Counted from the first letter of the stretch, positions 8,166 to 16,671 are shown. The stretch is DNA of 38,687 nucleotides from an uncultured Myxococcales bacterium (GCA_903895725.1 CAITUV010000076.1:1-38687); one strand, 5' to 3'. Numbers and translations are program-made. Notes: generated by a model from the sequence alone, not told the origin.

Positions 8166-9165
8166 CGGAATGGTCCTGATGGCCCATGGCAGTGGCGGGA
8201 AGATGGCCCGGGACCTGGTGGAGAAGGTCCTGGTCAAAGCGCTCTCGAACCCGATGCTGGAATTGCTGGACGACTCGGCCACGGTGCAGTTCTCGGGGCG
8301 GTTGGCCTTCACGACCGACAGCTACGTGGTGAGGCCGATTTTCTTTCCGGGGGGGGACATCGGGCGCCTGGCCGTGTGCGGCACGGTCAACGACCTGGCC
8401 ATGGTGGGAGCAAAGCCGCTCTATATCAGCCTTGCCTTCATCCTGGAGGAGGGATTGCCCCTGGCCGAGCTCGAGCAGGTGGTGCGCTCCATCCGGCAGG
8501 CCGCGGACGAGGCGGGAGTGCACATCGTCACCGGCGATACCAAGGTGGTCAACCGGGGGGCAGCCGACCGGCTTTTCGTCAACACGGCTGGAGTCGGAAT
8601 GGTGCCGGAAGGGGTCCACGTCTCCGGCTCCAACGCGAGGCCGGGAGATGCGGTGATCCTGAGTGGGACCATCGGCGATCACGGAATCGCGGTGCTCAGC
8701 CGCCGGGAAGGACTGTCGTTCGACACCGAGCTGGTCAGCGATGTGGCACCGCTGGCCGGCATGGTGGCGCAGATGCTCGAGGCATGCCCGGCAATCCGTG
8801 CCATGCGGGATCCCACCCGGGGGGGGCTGGCATCGACGCTCAACGAGATTGCAGAGCGCTCCAGGGTCTGCATCCGGCTGCAGGAGCGAGCGATTCCGGT
8901 GCGGGACGCCGTGCGTGGCGCGTGCGAGATGCTTGGGTTCGACCCCCTCTACGTGGCCAACGAAGGGAAGCTGGTTGCCATTGTCCCAGCGGCGGATTCG
9001 GACCGGGTCGTTGCCGTCATGCGGGCCCATCCGTACGGTCGGGACGCAGCGATCGTGGGCGAAGTGGCCGAGGGACCGGCCGGCCGCGTGCTCCTGAGCA
9101 CTGCGGTCGGTGCCACGAGAGTCGTGGACATGCTGACCGGCGACCTGCTGCCCAGGATCTGCTGA
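8143..9165 (+). CDS. hypE: Carbamoyl dehydratase HypE
   Basis: HypE accepts the carbamoyl group from HypF on its C-terminal Cys and dehydrates it with ATP to a thiocyanate, which is passed to the HypCD iron. The protein is a PurM/AIR-synthase-like fold of about 340 residues with AHGSGGKMARDLV at the N-terminus, the DDSATV and FTTDSYVV blocks, GTVNDLAMVGA and RDPTRGGLASTLNE. It ends in PRIC, the required C-terminal Cys tail. The exact start is open: ATG 8143 has no clear ribosome site, TTG 8155 has GGAGG 5 nt upstream, and ATG 8170 begins directly at the conserved MVLMAHGSGG. All overlap or closely follow the end of hypD. The stop overlaps the hypA start by one base (TGATG). Confidence 0.95.
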   Translation: MEAALKSDGMVLMAHGSGGKMARDLVEKVLVKALSNPMLELLDDSATVQFSGRLAFTTDSYVVRPIFFPGGDIGRLAVCGTVNDLAMVGAKPLYISLAFILEEGLPLAELEQVVRSIRQAADEAGVHIVTGDTKVVNRGAADRLFVNTAGVGMVPEGVHVSGSNARPGDAVILSGTIGDHGIAVLSRREGLSFDTELVSDVAPLAGMVAQMLEACPAIRAMRDPTRGGLASTLNEIAERSRVCIRLQERAIPVRDAVRGACEMLGFDPLYVANEGKLVAIVPAADSDRVVAVMRAHPYGRDAAIVGEVAEGPAGRVLLSTAVGATRVVDMLTGDLLPRIC

Positions 9166-9506
9166 TGCACGAGCTGAGCATTACCCAGAGCCTCCTGGAC
9201 ATTGCGCTGGAGCAGGCCCGCACACACGGTGCGACACGGGTTTCGAAGATCCGAGTCGTGGCCGGGGCCATGCACAACCTTGTCGACGACAGCATGCGGT
9301 TCTGCTTCGAGATCCTGTCCAGGGGGACGGCCGCCGAAGGGGCCGACCTGACCGTGGAGACGGTCCCCGCGACGGCCCGATGCCGGGGATGCCAGGAGCG
9401 GTTCGAGCTCCAGCCCTACGACTGGCGCTGCCCGAAATGCCAGTCCCGTGAGTTCGACCTCGTCGCAGGCAACGAGCTGCTCGTCAGCGAAATCGAGATG
9501 GAGTGA
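9165..9506 (+). CDS. hypA: Nickel metallochaperone HypA
   Basis: HypA delivers nickel to the hydrogenase precursor together with HypB. The 113-residue protein starts MHELSIT, where His2 is the nickel ligand, and carries a zinc ribbon with two CxxC pairs (CRGC and CPKC) near residues 74-95. The ATG at 9165 shares its A with the hypE TGA. The gene ends about where hypB begins (stop 9504-9506), so both are coupled. Confidence 0.95.
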   Translation: MHELSITQSLLDIALEQARTHGATRVSKIRVVAGAMHNLVDDSMRFCFEILSRGTAAEGADLTVETVPATARCRGCQERFELQPYDWRCPKCQSREFDLVAGNELLVSEIEME

Positions 9507-9508
9507 CC

Positions 9509-10171
9509 ATGCAAGTCAAGGTGCTCACCGAGATCCTCCAGGCCAACGATGCCCAAGCCTCGTCGAACCGTCAGCTTCTCGATCGCAAAGGGGTCTTCCT
9601 GGTCAATGTGATGTCGTCGCCGGGCTCGGGCAAGACCACCTTTCTGATCGACGTGGCCCGGCGGCTCAAGGGACGCGTGCGGGTGGGAGTGATCGAGGCC
9701 GACGTGGCCTCGACCGTCGATGCCGAGAAGGTCGCACGGGAGGGGATTCCGGTCCTCCAGATCAACACGGGCGGCGGTTGCCACATCGAGGCAAGGCAGA
9801 TGGCCGATGCGCTGACCCGCTTCCCGCTCCAGGACGTGGATGTGCTCTTCCTGGAGAACGTCGGCAACCTCGTCTGCACCGCGGGATACCGGCTCGGTGA
9901 GCATCGTCGCATCGTGATTGCCAGCGTGCCCGAGGGGGACGACAAGCCTTACAAGTATCCCACCATGTTTCACGTGGTCGATGCCGTCGTGGTGAGCAAG
10001 GCCGACCTCGTGCCCTACGTGAAGTATGATTTCGACGAGTTTTCCCGGGCGGTGCGGAGCATCAACCGGGAAGTCGGGATCTTCCGCCTCTCGGCGGTCA
10101 CCGGCGAGGGGATGGACGCCTGGTGCTCCTGGCTCCTGGAGCAGGTCCGCAGCGCAGGCGGGCAATCCTGA
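9509..10171 (+). CDS. hypB: Hydrogenase nickel-incorporation GTPase HypB
   Basis: HypB is the GTPase that drives nickel insertion with HypA. About 220 residues contain the G1 loop SSPGSGKTT, EADVAST, the metal-site motif NTGGGCHIEA with its Cys-His pair, LENVGNLVC and the G4-like SKADLVPY. There is no N-terminal CxxCGC high-affinity nickel motif and no His-rich stretch, so this is the plain form without nickel storage. I prefer the ATG at 9509, which has GGAG 5 nt upstream. A GTG at 9503 overlapping the hypA stop is possible and adds two residues. It is the last gene of the hyp operon. Confidence 0.94.
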   Translation: MQVKVLTEILQANDAQASSNRQLLDRKGVFLVNVMSSPGSGKTTFLIDVARRLKGRVRVGVIEADVASTVDAEKVAREGIPVLQINTGGGCHIEARQMADALTRFPLQDVDVLFLENVGNLVCTAGYRLGEHRRIVIASVPEGDDKPYKYPTMFHVVDAVVVSKADLVPYVKYDFDEFSRAVRSINREVGIFRLSAVTGEGMDAWCSWLLEQVRSAGGQS

Positions 10172-10294
10172 AGGTGGATGTCCCCCCTGGGCTCGTTCGG
10201 GTCCAGCTCCGTCGCCGCCCGCGGCCGGCGGGCCCGGCACCGGTCAACAGTGGTTTCCACCGGGTCTGGCCGGCCGTTTCGCCCCGGATGCCCG

Positions 10295-10579
10295 CTACTC
10301 GGTGGCGAGCATCTTGTCGAAGTCTTCGACCGAGACCGCCGGCATGGTCTCGAACGCGATCCCGGTGAACTTGTTGAGCGCCACCGAGGCCTTCATCGCA
10401 TTTTCGACCGTGTCGAACTGGGCCATCATCGCGATGTCGTAGTGACCGAGCAGCGCAAAGATGGACCTCACCTTGCCTCCATTGGCCTCGAGGATCTGGC
10501 AGACCCGGGTCGTGCGGTCGGCGCTGGCATCGCGCAGGGAATCGTCCGAGTACTTCCCCATCATGAGAAAGGTCACCAT
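10295..10579 (-). CDS. GYD-domain small protein
   Basis: This protein has 94 residues from the ATG at 10579, which has AAGGAGG with a 6-nt spacer. The upstream in-frame ATG at 10660 lacks this. It begins MVTFLMMGKYS and continues with GGKVRSIFALLGHYDIAMMAQF, the pattern of the GYD domain (PF08734), a small ferredoxin-like alpha/beta fold related in shape to Dabb and EthD domains. The biochemical role of GYD proteins is not established. It converges on hypB with about 120 nt between the stops; that gap has a GCCCGC/GCGGGC hairpin near 10219-10235 without a T-run. Confidence 0.8.
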   Translation of the reverse strand: MVTFLMMGKYSDDSLRDASADRTTRVCQILEANGGKVRSIFALLGHYDIAMMAQFDTVENAMKASVALNKFTGIAFETMPAVSVEDFDKMLATE

Positions 10580-10707
10580 GGAAGCCTCCTTCAGGTTGTC
10601 GTACTCGCCGGCGTTCCTCCCGGCAGTCTCAGAGTAGCAGAGGGGGCCGACCGACGTCAACGGTGTCGGTTGCGGTGTCCGCGACCGTCTTTGCGGCGCC
10701 TTTCGGC

Positions 10708-10736
10708 TTGCCTTGCCTGGTCACCGGCGGTATGGT
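10708..10736 (+). promoter_or_regulatory. Weak candidate promoter for the TPR/PEGA gene
   Basis: TTGCCT (10708-10713) and TATGGT (10731-10736) are 17 bp apart, about 85 nt before the next start. Each hexamer matches consensus at about four of six positions. Confidence 0.25.
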
Positions 10737-10821
10737 TGCTCCGCATCGCAGAAGGCATCGACGGTAGCACGGATGCGGTTCGCCTGGCTGCGGTGAGCGA
10801 CCGGTTCAAGGCGAGGTAATC

Positions 10822-12627
10822 ATGCTGCGATATCCACTCCTGCTTCTGTGGCTGATCATGGCCGCACCCGTCCTGGCCCAGCCGGCCCCTGAGCCCCCGG
10901 CAAAGGCGGATGCAGGAGAGCCGGCGCCCAAGCCCCAGCCCCCCTCGGCCGACGCGGGCACGGTTCCCTCGCCGGGGCCTGCCGCCGGTGCCGCATCGGC
11001 TCCCGGCACGACCGATGATGCCCCGAAGGCCGATTCCACGGCCACGGCGCAGAAGAAGCCGGAACCTGGCACCCCCGAGGCCAAGGCGCAGGCCGCATGG
11101 CATTTCCAGGCGGCCAAAGCAGCGTTCCTGGCCAGGAGGCTCGACGAGGCCCTTGCCGAGCTCAATGCGGTCATGGACCTCGACCCGCAGCCCGTCGTGA
11201 TGTTCAATATCGCCAGGATTCACGAGGAGAAAGGGGAAAACGACAAGGCCGTGGAATGGTACCTCCGGGCGCTCCGCTCCGGCCTCTCGGGCGAGATGGC
11301 CGCCGGTGCCACCGCAAGGGCCGAAGTGCTGTCCCGAATCCAGGCCGCCAAGGCAGAGGAGGCCAGGCAGCGTGGGGAGATCTCTATCGAGCTCGACCAG
11401 GCCGAGGCCAAAGTGTATGTCGACTCGGTGTACGTAGGGCAGGGGGCGCTGCGCGGCTACCTGGCACCTCCCGGCAAGCACGTGATCTCCATCGACCACC
11501 CGTCGTTCGAGAAGTGGACCCGGGAGGTCGAGCTCGCAGGCGGCCAGAAGCTCGTGGTGAGCGTTGCGCTGGCCCCGCTCCCTCAGGTCGGGTTCATCTC
11601 GGTGCGCAGCGAGGTCCCTGGTGCGACCCTGGCGGTGGACGGGCAGCCCCTCGGTCTGCTCCCGGTCGAGCGTCTCCAGCTGTCTCCCGGTCGACACCGG
11701 ATCTCCGTGCAGGCCGAACGCTTCAACCCTTACGGCACCGAGCTCGATGTGCGGCTCAACGAGAGCACCGTCATCAACGTCGCGCTGACGCCGATGGAGA
11801 GCGCTGGCAAGTTGCTCGTGGAATCCGACCCGGAAGGGGCCTCGGTGGAGGTTGACGGGAAGCCCATGGGCCAGGCCCCCGTGCTCGTGGAGAAGCTTTC
11901 GGCCGGCACCCATTCGGTTGCCGTGTCGCTGGCCGGTCACGCGACGCAGGTGCGGGACGTGCGGATCCCCGAGAACCAGATGGTCCTCCTCCCGGTTTCG
12001 TTGCTCAAGAAGGGGGGGCACGGTGAAGCCGGCTCCGGTGCGGGCAAGACGGCCGGAGCGGGAGGGGAGAAGCCGGTGCGCTCGTACATTTCGTTGGCAA
12101 CCGGCTTCGCGAGGCTGCCCTCTGCTGCCGAGGGGGGCGCAGGGGAGGACGGCAGCCAGAACGGGGATGCAGCGACGCCTCCGGACCGGGACTATGTGGT
12201 CCTCGGAATCCACTGGGGTCCGGATGGGTTCAAGAACGGAGTCAGGGGCCGATTCTGGCTCGAATCGCGGCTGCCGGTGTTTGACGGGGCCGACGGGGTG
12301 TACGAGCAGTACGCCGTTGGCGGGGGCATGTCGATCGACGTCGGCTTCAGCATCGTGAACCGAGTCGGCCTGTTCGCCGGGGCGGGGGCGCAGTATTTCC
12401 TCCACTTCCCGGGAAAAGACGAGGACGGCAGAAAGGTGATCGCGTGGCACGACCTCTCGTTTCCCATCGGAGGAGGAGTCGTGGTTCGCATCTGGAAGGG
12501 GATCTCGGTCGTCGGCGAAGGGTACTGGCTTATCCAGACCCCGGAGCTTACCGGATCCGACCTCGACGAGCGGCACATGAAGCGCCACGCGTTCAGCACG
12601 ACTCTCGGGGCCGCCTGGGCCTGGTAG
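10822..12627 (+). CDS. Periplasmic TPR and triple-PEGA-domain protein
   Basis: This exported protein has 601 residues and a clean signal peptide (LLLWLIMAAPVLAQ). A Pro/Ala-rich linker runs to about residue 90. Tetratricopeptide-like helices follow at about 92-155 (WHFQAAKAAFLARRLDEAL, then FNIARIHEEKGENDKAVEWY). Three PEGA beta-domains lie at about 190-255, 258-325 and 330-395; each has a GxISV/LLVES strand, an xVxVDGxPxG turn and a PGxHxISV strand. The last 185 residues are beta-rich (GGGMSIDVGFSIVNRVGLFAGAG) and could form a small outer-membrane barrel. PEGA domains are surface or periplasmic modules of uncertain ligand. The GTG of the downstream kinase is 22 nt away, suggesting a two-gene unit sharing PEGA domains. 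Confidence 0.78.
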   Translation: MLRYPLLLLWLIMAAPVLAQPAPEPPAKADAGEPAPKPQPPSADAGTVPSPGPAAGAASAPGTTDDAPKADSTATAQKKPEPGTPEAKAQAAWHFQAAKAAFLARRLDEALAELNAVMDLDPQPVVMFNIARIHEEKGENDKAVEWYLRALRSGLSGEMAAGATARAEVLSRIQAAKAEEARQRGEISIELDQAEAKVYVDSVYVGQGALRGYLAPPGKHVISIDHPSFEKWTREVELAGGQKLVVSVALAPLPQVGFISVRSEVPGATLAVDGQPLGLLPVERLQLSPGRHRISVQAERFNPYGTELDVRLNESTVINVALTPMESAGKLLVESDPEGASVEVDGKPMGQAPVLVEKLSAGTHSVAVSLAGHATQVRDVRIPENQMVLLPVSLLKKGGHGEAGSGAGKTAGAGGEKPVRSYISLATGFARLPSAAEGGAGEDGSQNGDAATPPDRDYVVLGIHWGPDGFKNGVRGRFWLESRLPVFDGADGVYEQYAVGGGMSIDVGFSIVNRVGLFAGAGAQYFLHFPGKDEDGRKVIAWHDLSFPIGGGVVVRIWKGISVVGEGYWLIQTPELTGSDLDERHMKRHAFSTTLGAAWAW

Positions 12628-12649
12628 GAAGGACCGGACTGCAGCTGGG

Positions 12650-14650
12650 GTGAGTCTGAGGAGACCAAATCGCGTGTCGGGGAAAACGGTGGACATCGCA
12701 TCGGGAATCTGCCCGAGCTGTGAGACGGCGGGGCCAGCGGCAACGCCCTGTCCGCAGGCCGTTTGCGCTCGCCGAGGCTACCACTTCGTGCCGGCAGAGC
12801 ACTACTCCGGCAACTCCGCGGCAGACCCGCTCATCGGGCGCAAAGCCGACGAATACCTGGTTGTGCGCCGCATCGGCAAGGGCGGGTTCGGCTCCGTCTA
12901 CCTGGCCCTCCAACTCCCCATCCAGCTGAAATGCGCACTCAAGGTGCTGCACGATTCCATCGAGGACCAGCCGGGCGGCGACGCACAGATGGCGAAGTTC
13001 CGGGGAGAAGCGGAGGCACTGGCCCGCCTCAACCATCCCAACATCGTCCGCCTGATCCGCTTCGGCGAGTTCGACCGCCGCCCGTATCTGGTCATGGAGT
13101 TCATCGACGGGCGGCCGCTGCGTGACGAGATGCGAAAGGCCTCGGCGGAGGGCCGAGCCATCGCCCGGCCCGTCGTCGACAAGCTCGTGACCCAGATGCT
13201 GTATGGTCTGGAGGCAGCTCATTCGGTATCCATCGTCCATCGCGACATGAAGCCGGAAAACGTCCTGCTCCAGTCCGTCGTGGGCAACCCGTGGTACGTT
13301 CGGATAGTCGACTTCGGGCTGGCCAAGTTCACCGCAGCAGGGACCCATACCAGCGTCCTGAGCGGGACACCTGCCTACATGGCCCCCGAGCAGCTCGTGG
13401 GACAGGGGATCGGCCCGGCCTCCGACGTGTATGCCGTCGGAATCATGGCCTACGAGCTGATGACCGGGCGCCGCATGTACGTCGGCGACAGCCAGGATTC
13501 GATCCTGGCCAGCAAGCTCAATCCAGACTACTGCCCGTTCGATGCAGCGGACCGAAGTGGCCTGACCGACGGAGAGGTCTCCCTGCTGAGGCGGGCCACC
13601 TGCTTCAAGTCCGAAGACCGCTTCCGCAGCGCCGGGGCCATGCTCGAGGCATGGCAGGGACTGCAGGATGCCCGCCACCAGAACGAGCTGGTTACGGTAC
13701 CGGTCCGCAAGAGGGACGACGAATCGACCCCCTCGTTGATGTCCCTGCCGCTTCCGACCACGAATCAGGAAGCGACTCCTGCAACTGCCCTCGGAGGAAC
13801 ACTCCAGCGCTCGAAGGGGCTGCGGACCGCTGCGTGGGGCGCTGTCGTGCTGGCGATCATTGCCGTTGGGCTCGTCGCTCTCGCCTTCTCCGGACTGCTT
13901 CGACGCAGCGAGGACGAGACCCCGACCAGGACCATTGCGACAGCCTCGAAGGACTCTGTGGCAAAGCCGTCCGGGCTGGTAACCCCGGACGTGGTCTCGA
14001 GCCCGGCCGATGCAGCGGCCACGCCGGTCTCGGACGTCGTGGCCGCTGCGGATGCAGGCCCGTCGGGCGCCACCCGGCTCGATGCCCTGCGCCTCGACCG
14101 GACACCGCCCACGCCTGCTCCCGATGTCGTGGCCGACCGCCCCGATGCATTGCTGGCAGCCTCCGATTCGACCCAATCAGGCGCTGGCAGCGCCGATGTT
14201 GGAACCAACAACCGGGACCTGGGTGCAGCTTCCGGGCACACCCCGGACGTGCTGGACGCCGGGAAACTGGGCGGTGGCCAGCAGGACGGTAAACAGGACG
14301 GCAAGCAGGACGGCAAGCAGGACGGCAAGCAGGACGGCAAACAGGACGGCAAACAGGACGGCAAACAGGACGGCAAGCAGGACGGCAAGCAGGACGGCAA
14401 ACAGGGTGACGACGGCCAGGGGCAGACCGGGGACACTCAGGTGACCATCCGCTTGGAAAGCACCCCGGCCGGCGCCCTGGTCTATGCCGGCAACAAACCC
14501 ATTGGCGAAACCCCGACGAGCCTGAAGGTGGGCAAGGGAGAGCATGTCCAATTCCGGCTGGAGCGAGCCGGATTCAAGACGGTCAGTTTCTCCTGGACGG
14601 GCGACAAGGATGTGAAGAAGTCGTTCGAGCTCGAGGCCGATTCCTTTTAG
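12650..14650 (+). CDS. Transmembrane Ser/Thr protein kinase with PEGA domain
   Basis: This 666-residue Hanks-type kinase phosphorylates Ser/Thr of unknown targets. An N-terminal Cys cluster (CPSC at 21-24, CPQAVC at 34-39) looks like a zinc ribbon. The kinase core has the glycine loop GKGGFG (76-81), Lys98, HRDMKPEN (197-204), DFG (221-223) and APE (245-247), all intact, so it should be active. A single membrane helix lies at about 393-417. Outside the membrane are an Ala/Asp/Pro-rich stretch, ten QDGK repeats and a C-terminal PEGA domain (STPAGALVYAGNKPIGETP). The start is uncertain: GTG 12650 or GTG 12674, the latter with GAGGAG about 10 nt upstream. The topology suggests sensing of an envelope signal through PEGA, possibly with the adjacent PEGA protein. 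Confidence 0.88.
   Translation: MSLRRPNRVSGKTVDIASGICPSCETAGPAATPCPQAVCARRGYHFVPAEHYSGNSAADPLIGRKADEYLVVRRIGKGGFGSVYLALQLPIQLKCALKVLHDSIEDQPGGDAQMAKFRGEAEALARLNHPNIVRLIRFGEFDRRPYLVMEFIDGRPLRDEMRKASAEGRAIARPVVDKLVTQMLYGLEAAHSVSIVHRDMKPENVLLQSVVGNPWYVRIVDFGLAKFTAAGTHTSVLSGTPAYMAPEQLVGQGIGPASDVYAVGIMAYELMTGRRMYVGDSQDSILASKLNPDYCPFDAADRSGLTDGEVSLLRRATCFKSEDRFRSAGAMLEAWQGLQDARHQNELVTVPVRKRDDESTPSLMSLPLPTTNQEATPATALGGTLQRSKGLRTAAWGAVVLAIIAVGLVALAFSGLLRRSEDETPTRTIATASKDSVAKPSGLVTPDVVSSPADAAATPVSDVVAAADAGPSGATRLDALRLDRTPPTPAPDVVADRPDALLAASDSTQSGAGSADVGTNNRDLGAASGHTPDVLDAGKLGGGQQDGKQDGKQDGKQDGKQDGKQDGKQDGKQDGKQDGKQDGKQGDDGQGQTGDTQVTIRLESTPAGALVYAGNKPIGETPTSLKVGKGEHVQFRLERAGFKTVSFSWTGDKDVKKSFELEADSF
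14282..14401 (+). repeat. 12-bp tandem repeat x10 encoding (QDGK)10
   Basis: Ten perfect-period units of CAGGACGGCAAG lie in frame in the kinase gene. Variation is only synonymous: AAA or AAG for Lys, and one GGT for Gly. The period is a multiple of three, so copy-number change would not break the frame. The product is a charged, flexible linker between the membrane helix and the PEGA domain. Confidence 0.95.
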
Positions 14651-14658
14651 GGGCCTGT

Positions 14659-15816
14659 TTACTCCCACTTCACGCAGTAGGCATCATTGCGGATCAGCGG
14701 CAAGGCTGGGGCATCATCGAAGAGAAGGTCCATGCGGGTCACACTGACTTTCGGCTGCACCGAGGGGAGGTAGACCCGGTCGATGTGCACGACCGCGTCC
14801 GGCGAGGAGAAGGCCGAAGGACCGACCTGTCCTCCGAAATGCTCGCTCCGTCCGAAAGCGATGTGCAGACCGAGCTTCTCGTCCAGCAGGAGCTCTCCGA
14901 CCGGCTTGACGCCAAAGGCATCGAGAACACCGAGGCCGAGTTCGGCCAGGTTTCCGTAGGCGGGCTCCGAGGCCAGCAAGGCGGCCTCGCTGTCCGAGCG
15001 CGGCCCATGCGACAGCACGTGGACGGCTCGATTGGAGCGGACGGCATAGCGAACCACTTCATCGCCCAACTGGACTGGCAGGACGCCTTCGGTGAGACTG
15101 GGGGTGTCCTGGACCTCCCCCTCGTAGGGAACGATGTAGGCCTCGCCGGACGGGAGATTCCCGGCCGTTCCGGGCTGCGGGAACACGCCTCCGGAAGCGT
15201 GGGCCGTTCGGTGGCGCAGGTCGAGGACGAGCCGCTCCACGCCGCTTCCTGCCACCGTGAACTCGATCTCTGCGCGAGTCGCCCGGTCGAGCAGTCCCTT
15301 GAACCGGTCCACCCGACGGTTGATCTCCTCGTAGTCCAGCGCCAGCGCAGGTTCCATGGCTGCGGAGAACCCGGGCATGGTGGCGGCTCGGAAGAGGAAT
15401 TTCCGGGCGGCCACCTTCAGCGGTGCCGTGGCCGAGAATTCGGTCGGTGCCAACAGGATGCTGTGCGTCGAGAATACGGAATCGAAGGGCTCCAGCCGCC
15501 CCGCATCGAGAGCATCGGCGGTCTCGGGAAGTGGGCCGAATCGATGCGCCCAGGCACCGGCCGGCAGGTCTGCGTTGTTCCTGCGCACGTTGCGGTAGAG
15601 GTAGAGATGGACGGCCATGCCCAGCTCTACCCTGCGCTGTGCCAGCGACGCGGCCCATTCCAGAGCAAGCTCCCGTCGTTCCTTCCAGGCAGTATTGTCG
15701 CCCAACGCTGCATCCGGAAGGTCGACAAGGAAAGCCAGCGCCCGATCCTCGGGGCCTGGCCGAAAGACCCTTCTCACCAGAGCAACCAGTTCCTGCGACG
15801 AAAGGCCGGTCATCAT
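14659..15816 (-). CDS. M29-family-like aminopeptidase
   Basis: This soluble protein of 385 residues matches the pattern of M29 (thermophilic, AmpS-type) metallo-aminopeptidases, which remove N-terminal residues using two metals. Candidate ligands are Glu225 in NLPSGEAYIVP, Glu292 in NLAELGLG, His318 in GLHIAFGRSEHFGG, and His344 and Asp346 in HIDRVY. Their spacings (67, 26, 26 and 2) are close to those of the AmpS ligands. The catalytic Tyr of AmpS has no obvious counterpart in the GRSEHFGG loop. The N-terminal half is less conserved. AGGAGG lies 2 or 5 nt before two adjacent ATGs (15816 and 15813). The gene converges on the kinase gene with only 8 nt between stops. Confidence 0.72.
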   Translation of the reverse strand: MMTGLSSQELVALVRRVFRPGPEDRALAFLVDLPDAALGDNTAWKERRELALEWAASLAQRRVELGMAVHLYLYRNVRRNNADLPAGAWAHRFGPLPETADALDAGRLEPFDSVFSTHSILLAPTEFSATAPLKVAARKFLFRAATMPGFSAAMEPALALDYEEINRRVDRFKGLLDRATRAEIEFTVAGSGVERLVLDLRHRTAHASGGVFPQPGTAGNLPSGEAYIVPYEGEVQDTPSLTEGVLPVQLGDEVVRYAVRSNRAVHVLSHGPRSDSEAALLASEPAYGNLAELGLGVLDAFGVKPVGELLLDEKLGLHIAFGRSEHFGGQVGPSAFSSPDAVVHIDRVYLPSVQPKVSVTRMDLLFDDAPALPLIRNDAYCVKWE

Positions 15817-15840
15817 GTCCTCCTACCTCGTTCCCGGGAC

Positions 15841-15869
15841 AGAGTACATTGCCCCGCCGCCGTGCTCAA
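15841..15869 (-). promoter_or_regulatory. Candidate promoter for M29-like aminopeptidase gene
   Basis: On the minus strand TTGAGC (15869-15864) and TACTCT (15846-15841) are 17 bp apart, about 25 nt from the start codon. The -35 is fair and the -10 weak. Confidence 0.3.
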
Positions 15870-15935
15870 GGCCGAAGCGCTTGCGTTCCGGTGCCACCGG
15901 TGCTAGGTCTGAACCGAGACCCAGGGAGGGAAATC

Positions 15936-16481
15936 ATGAGAACGCTGCTCGTCTGCCTGCTGTCGCTTGTCGCTCTTTCCGGTTGTGCTGCCGGTCACAT
16001 GCTGGAGCGGGGGACGTCGCCCACCCTCGCTGCAAGTCCGGAGTCCGCCAATCTGGTCATCATACGCGATACCCGCCTGGGGTTTGCCATCGCGGTGTGG
16101 AACTACCTGGACGAGAAGATGATCGGCGAGACCAAAGGGGGGACGTACTTCGTCACCAAGGTGAAGCCCGGGCCGCACTGGGTAGTGGCCTCCTCCGAGA
16201 ACACGCTGGCCCTTCGCTTCGACTTCGAGCCTGGAAAGACCTACTACCTGCGGCAGGACATCTGGATGGGCGTCTGGAGGGCGCGGGCGGGATTCACGCC
16301 GCTCGACCCCAAGGAAGCCAAGGAGGCCATCGAGTCTTGCACGTACTGGGAGCTGGATCCCGGCAACCCGGGCGAGGACATCGATGCCGAGCTTCTGAAG
16401 CAGGCCATCGCGGACTACGAGGACGGCATCAAGAACGACCCGGAAGCTTACAAGGCAGCGCTCGAATACAAGGGGTACTGA
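15936..16481 (+). CDS. DUF2846-like lipoprotein
   Basis: This 181-residue lipoprotein has the signal sequence LLVCLLSLVALSGC, a perfect LSGC lipobox with Cys17. The mature part has the sequence NLVIIRDTRLGFAIAVWNY, then GGTYFVTKVKPGPHWVVASSE and FEPGKTYYLRQD. That order of a short beta-sandwich with a PGxHxV turn resembles DUF2846-type lipoproteins, which are of unknown function. The C-terminal 50 residues are helical and acidic. The ATG at 15936 has GGGAGGG 6 nt upstream (AGGGAGGGAAATC). It stands divergent from the aminopeptidase gene and has no obvious partner. Confidence 0.72.
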   Translation: MRTLLVCLLSLVALSGCAAGHMLERGTSPTLAASPESANLVIIRDTRLGFAIAVWNYLDEKMIGETKGGTYFVTKVKPGPHWVVASSENTLALRFDFEPGKTYYLRQDIWMGVWRARAGFTPLDPKEAKEAIESCTYWELDPGNPGEDIDAELLKQAIADYEDGIKNDPEAYKAALEYKGY

Positions 16482-16570
16482 GGGCGAAGGCTCGCAGGGC
16501 CGGCGCGTTGGAGATGTGAAGTAGCTGCGGGCAATCTGACGGCCCATCCGTACCTCGCGCGGCGGCACAT

Positions 16571-16616
16571 GTGCGCACCGCACCCACGGTCTACACTGCG
16601 CACGGGATTGTTGACG
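16571..16616. promoter_or_regulatory. Inverted repeat and TTGACG upstream of spermidine-synthase-like gene
   Basis: A 7-bp perfect inverted repeat, GTGCGCA (16571-16577) and TGCGCAC (16597-16603), flanks a 19-nt centre. A TTGACG hexamer follows at 16611. This could be an operator or a hairpin between two genes. No convincing -10 is seen. Confidence 0.2.
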
Positions 16617-16671
16617 CCCGGGACGGGGCGGGGGAGAGTAGGGGGCAGGCCGGCTAGGCACGGAGGCCCGG

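Noticed and set aside
10219..10235. Rho-independent terminator after hypB
   Set aside because: A GC-rich hairpin is present but no T-run follows on either strand.
10657..12696. 679-residue minus-strand open frame opposite the TPR/PEGA gene
   Set aside because: The plus-strand reading has a signal peptide, TPRs and PEGA domains; the reverse has none.
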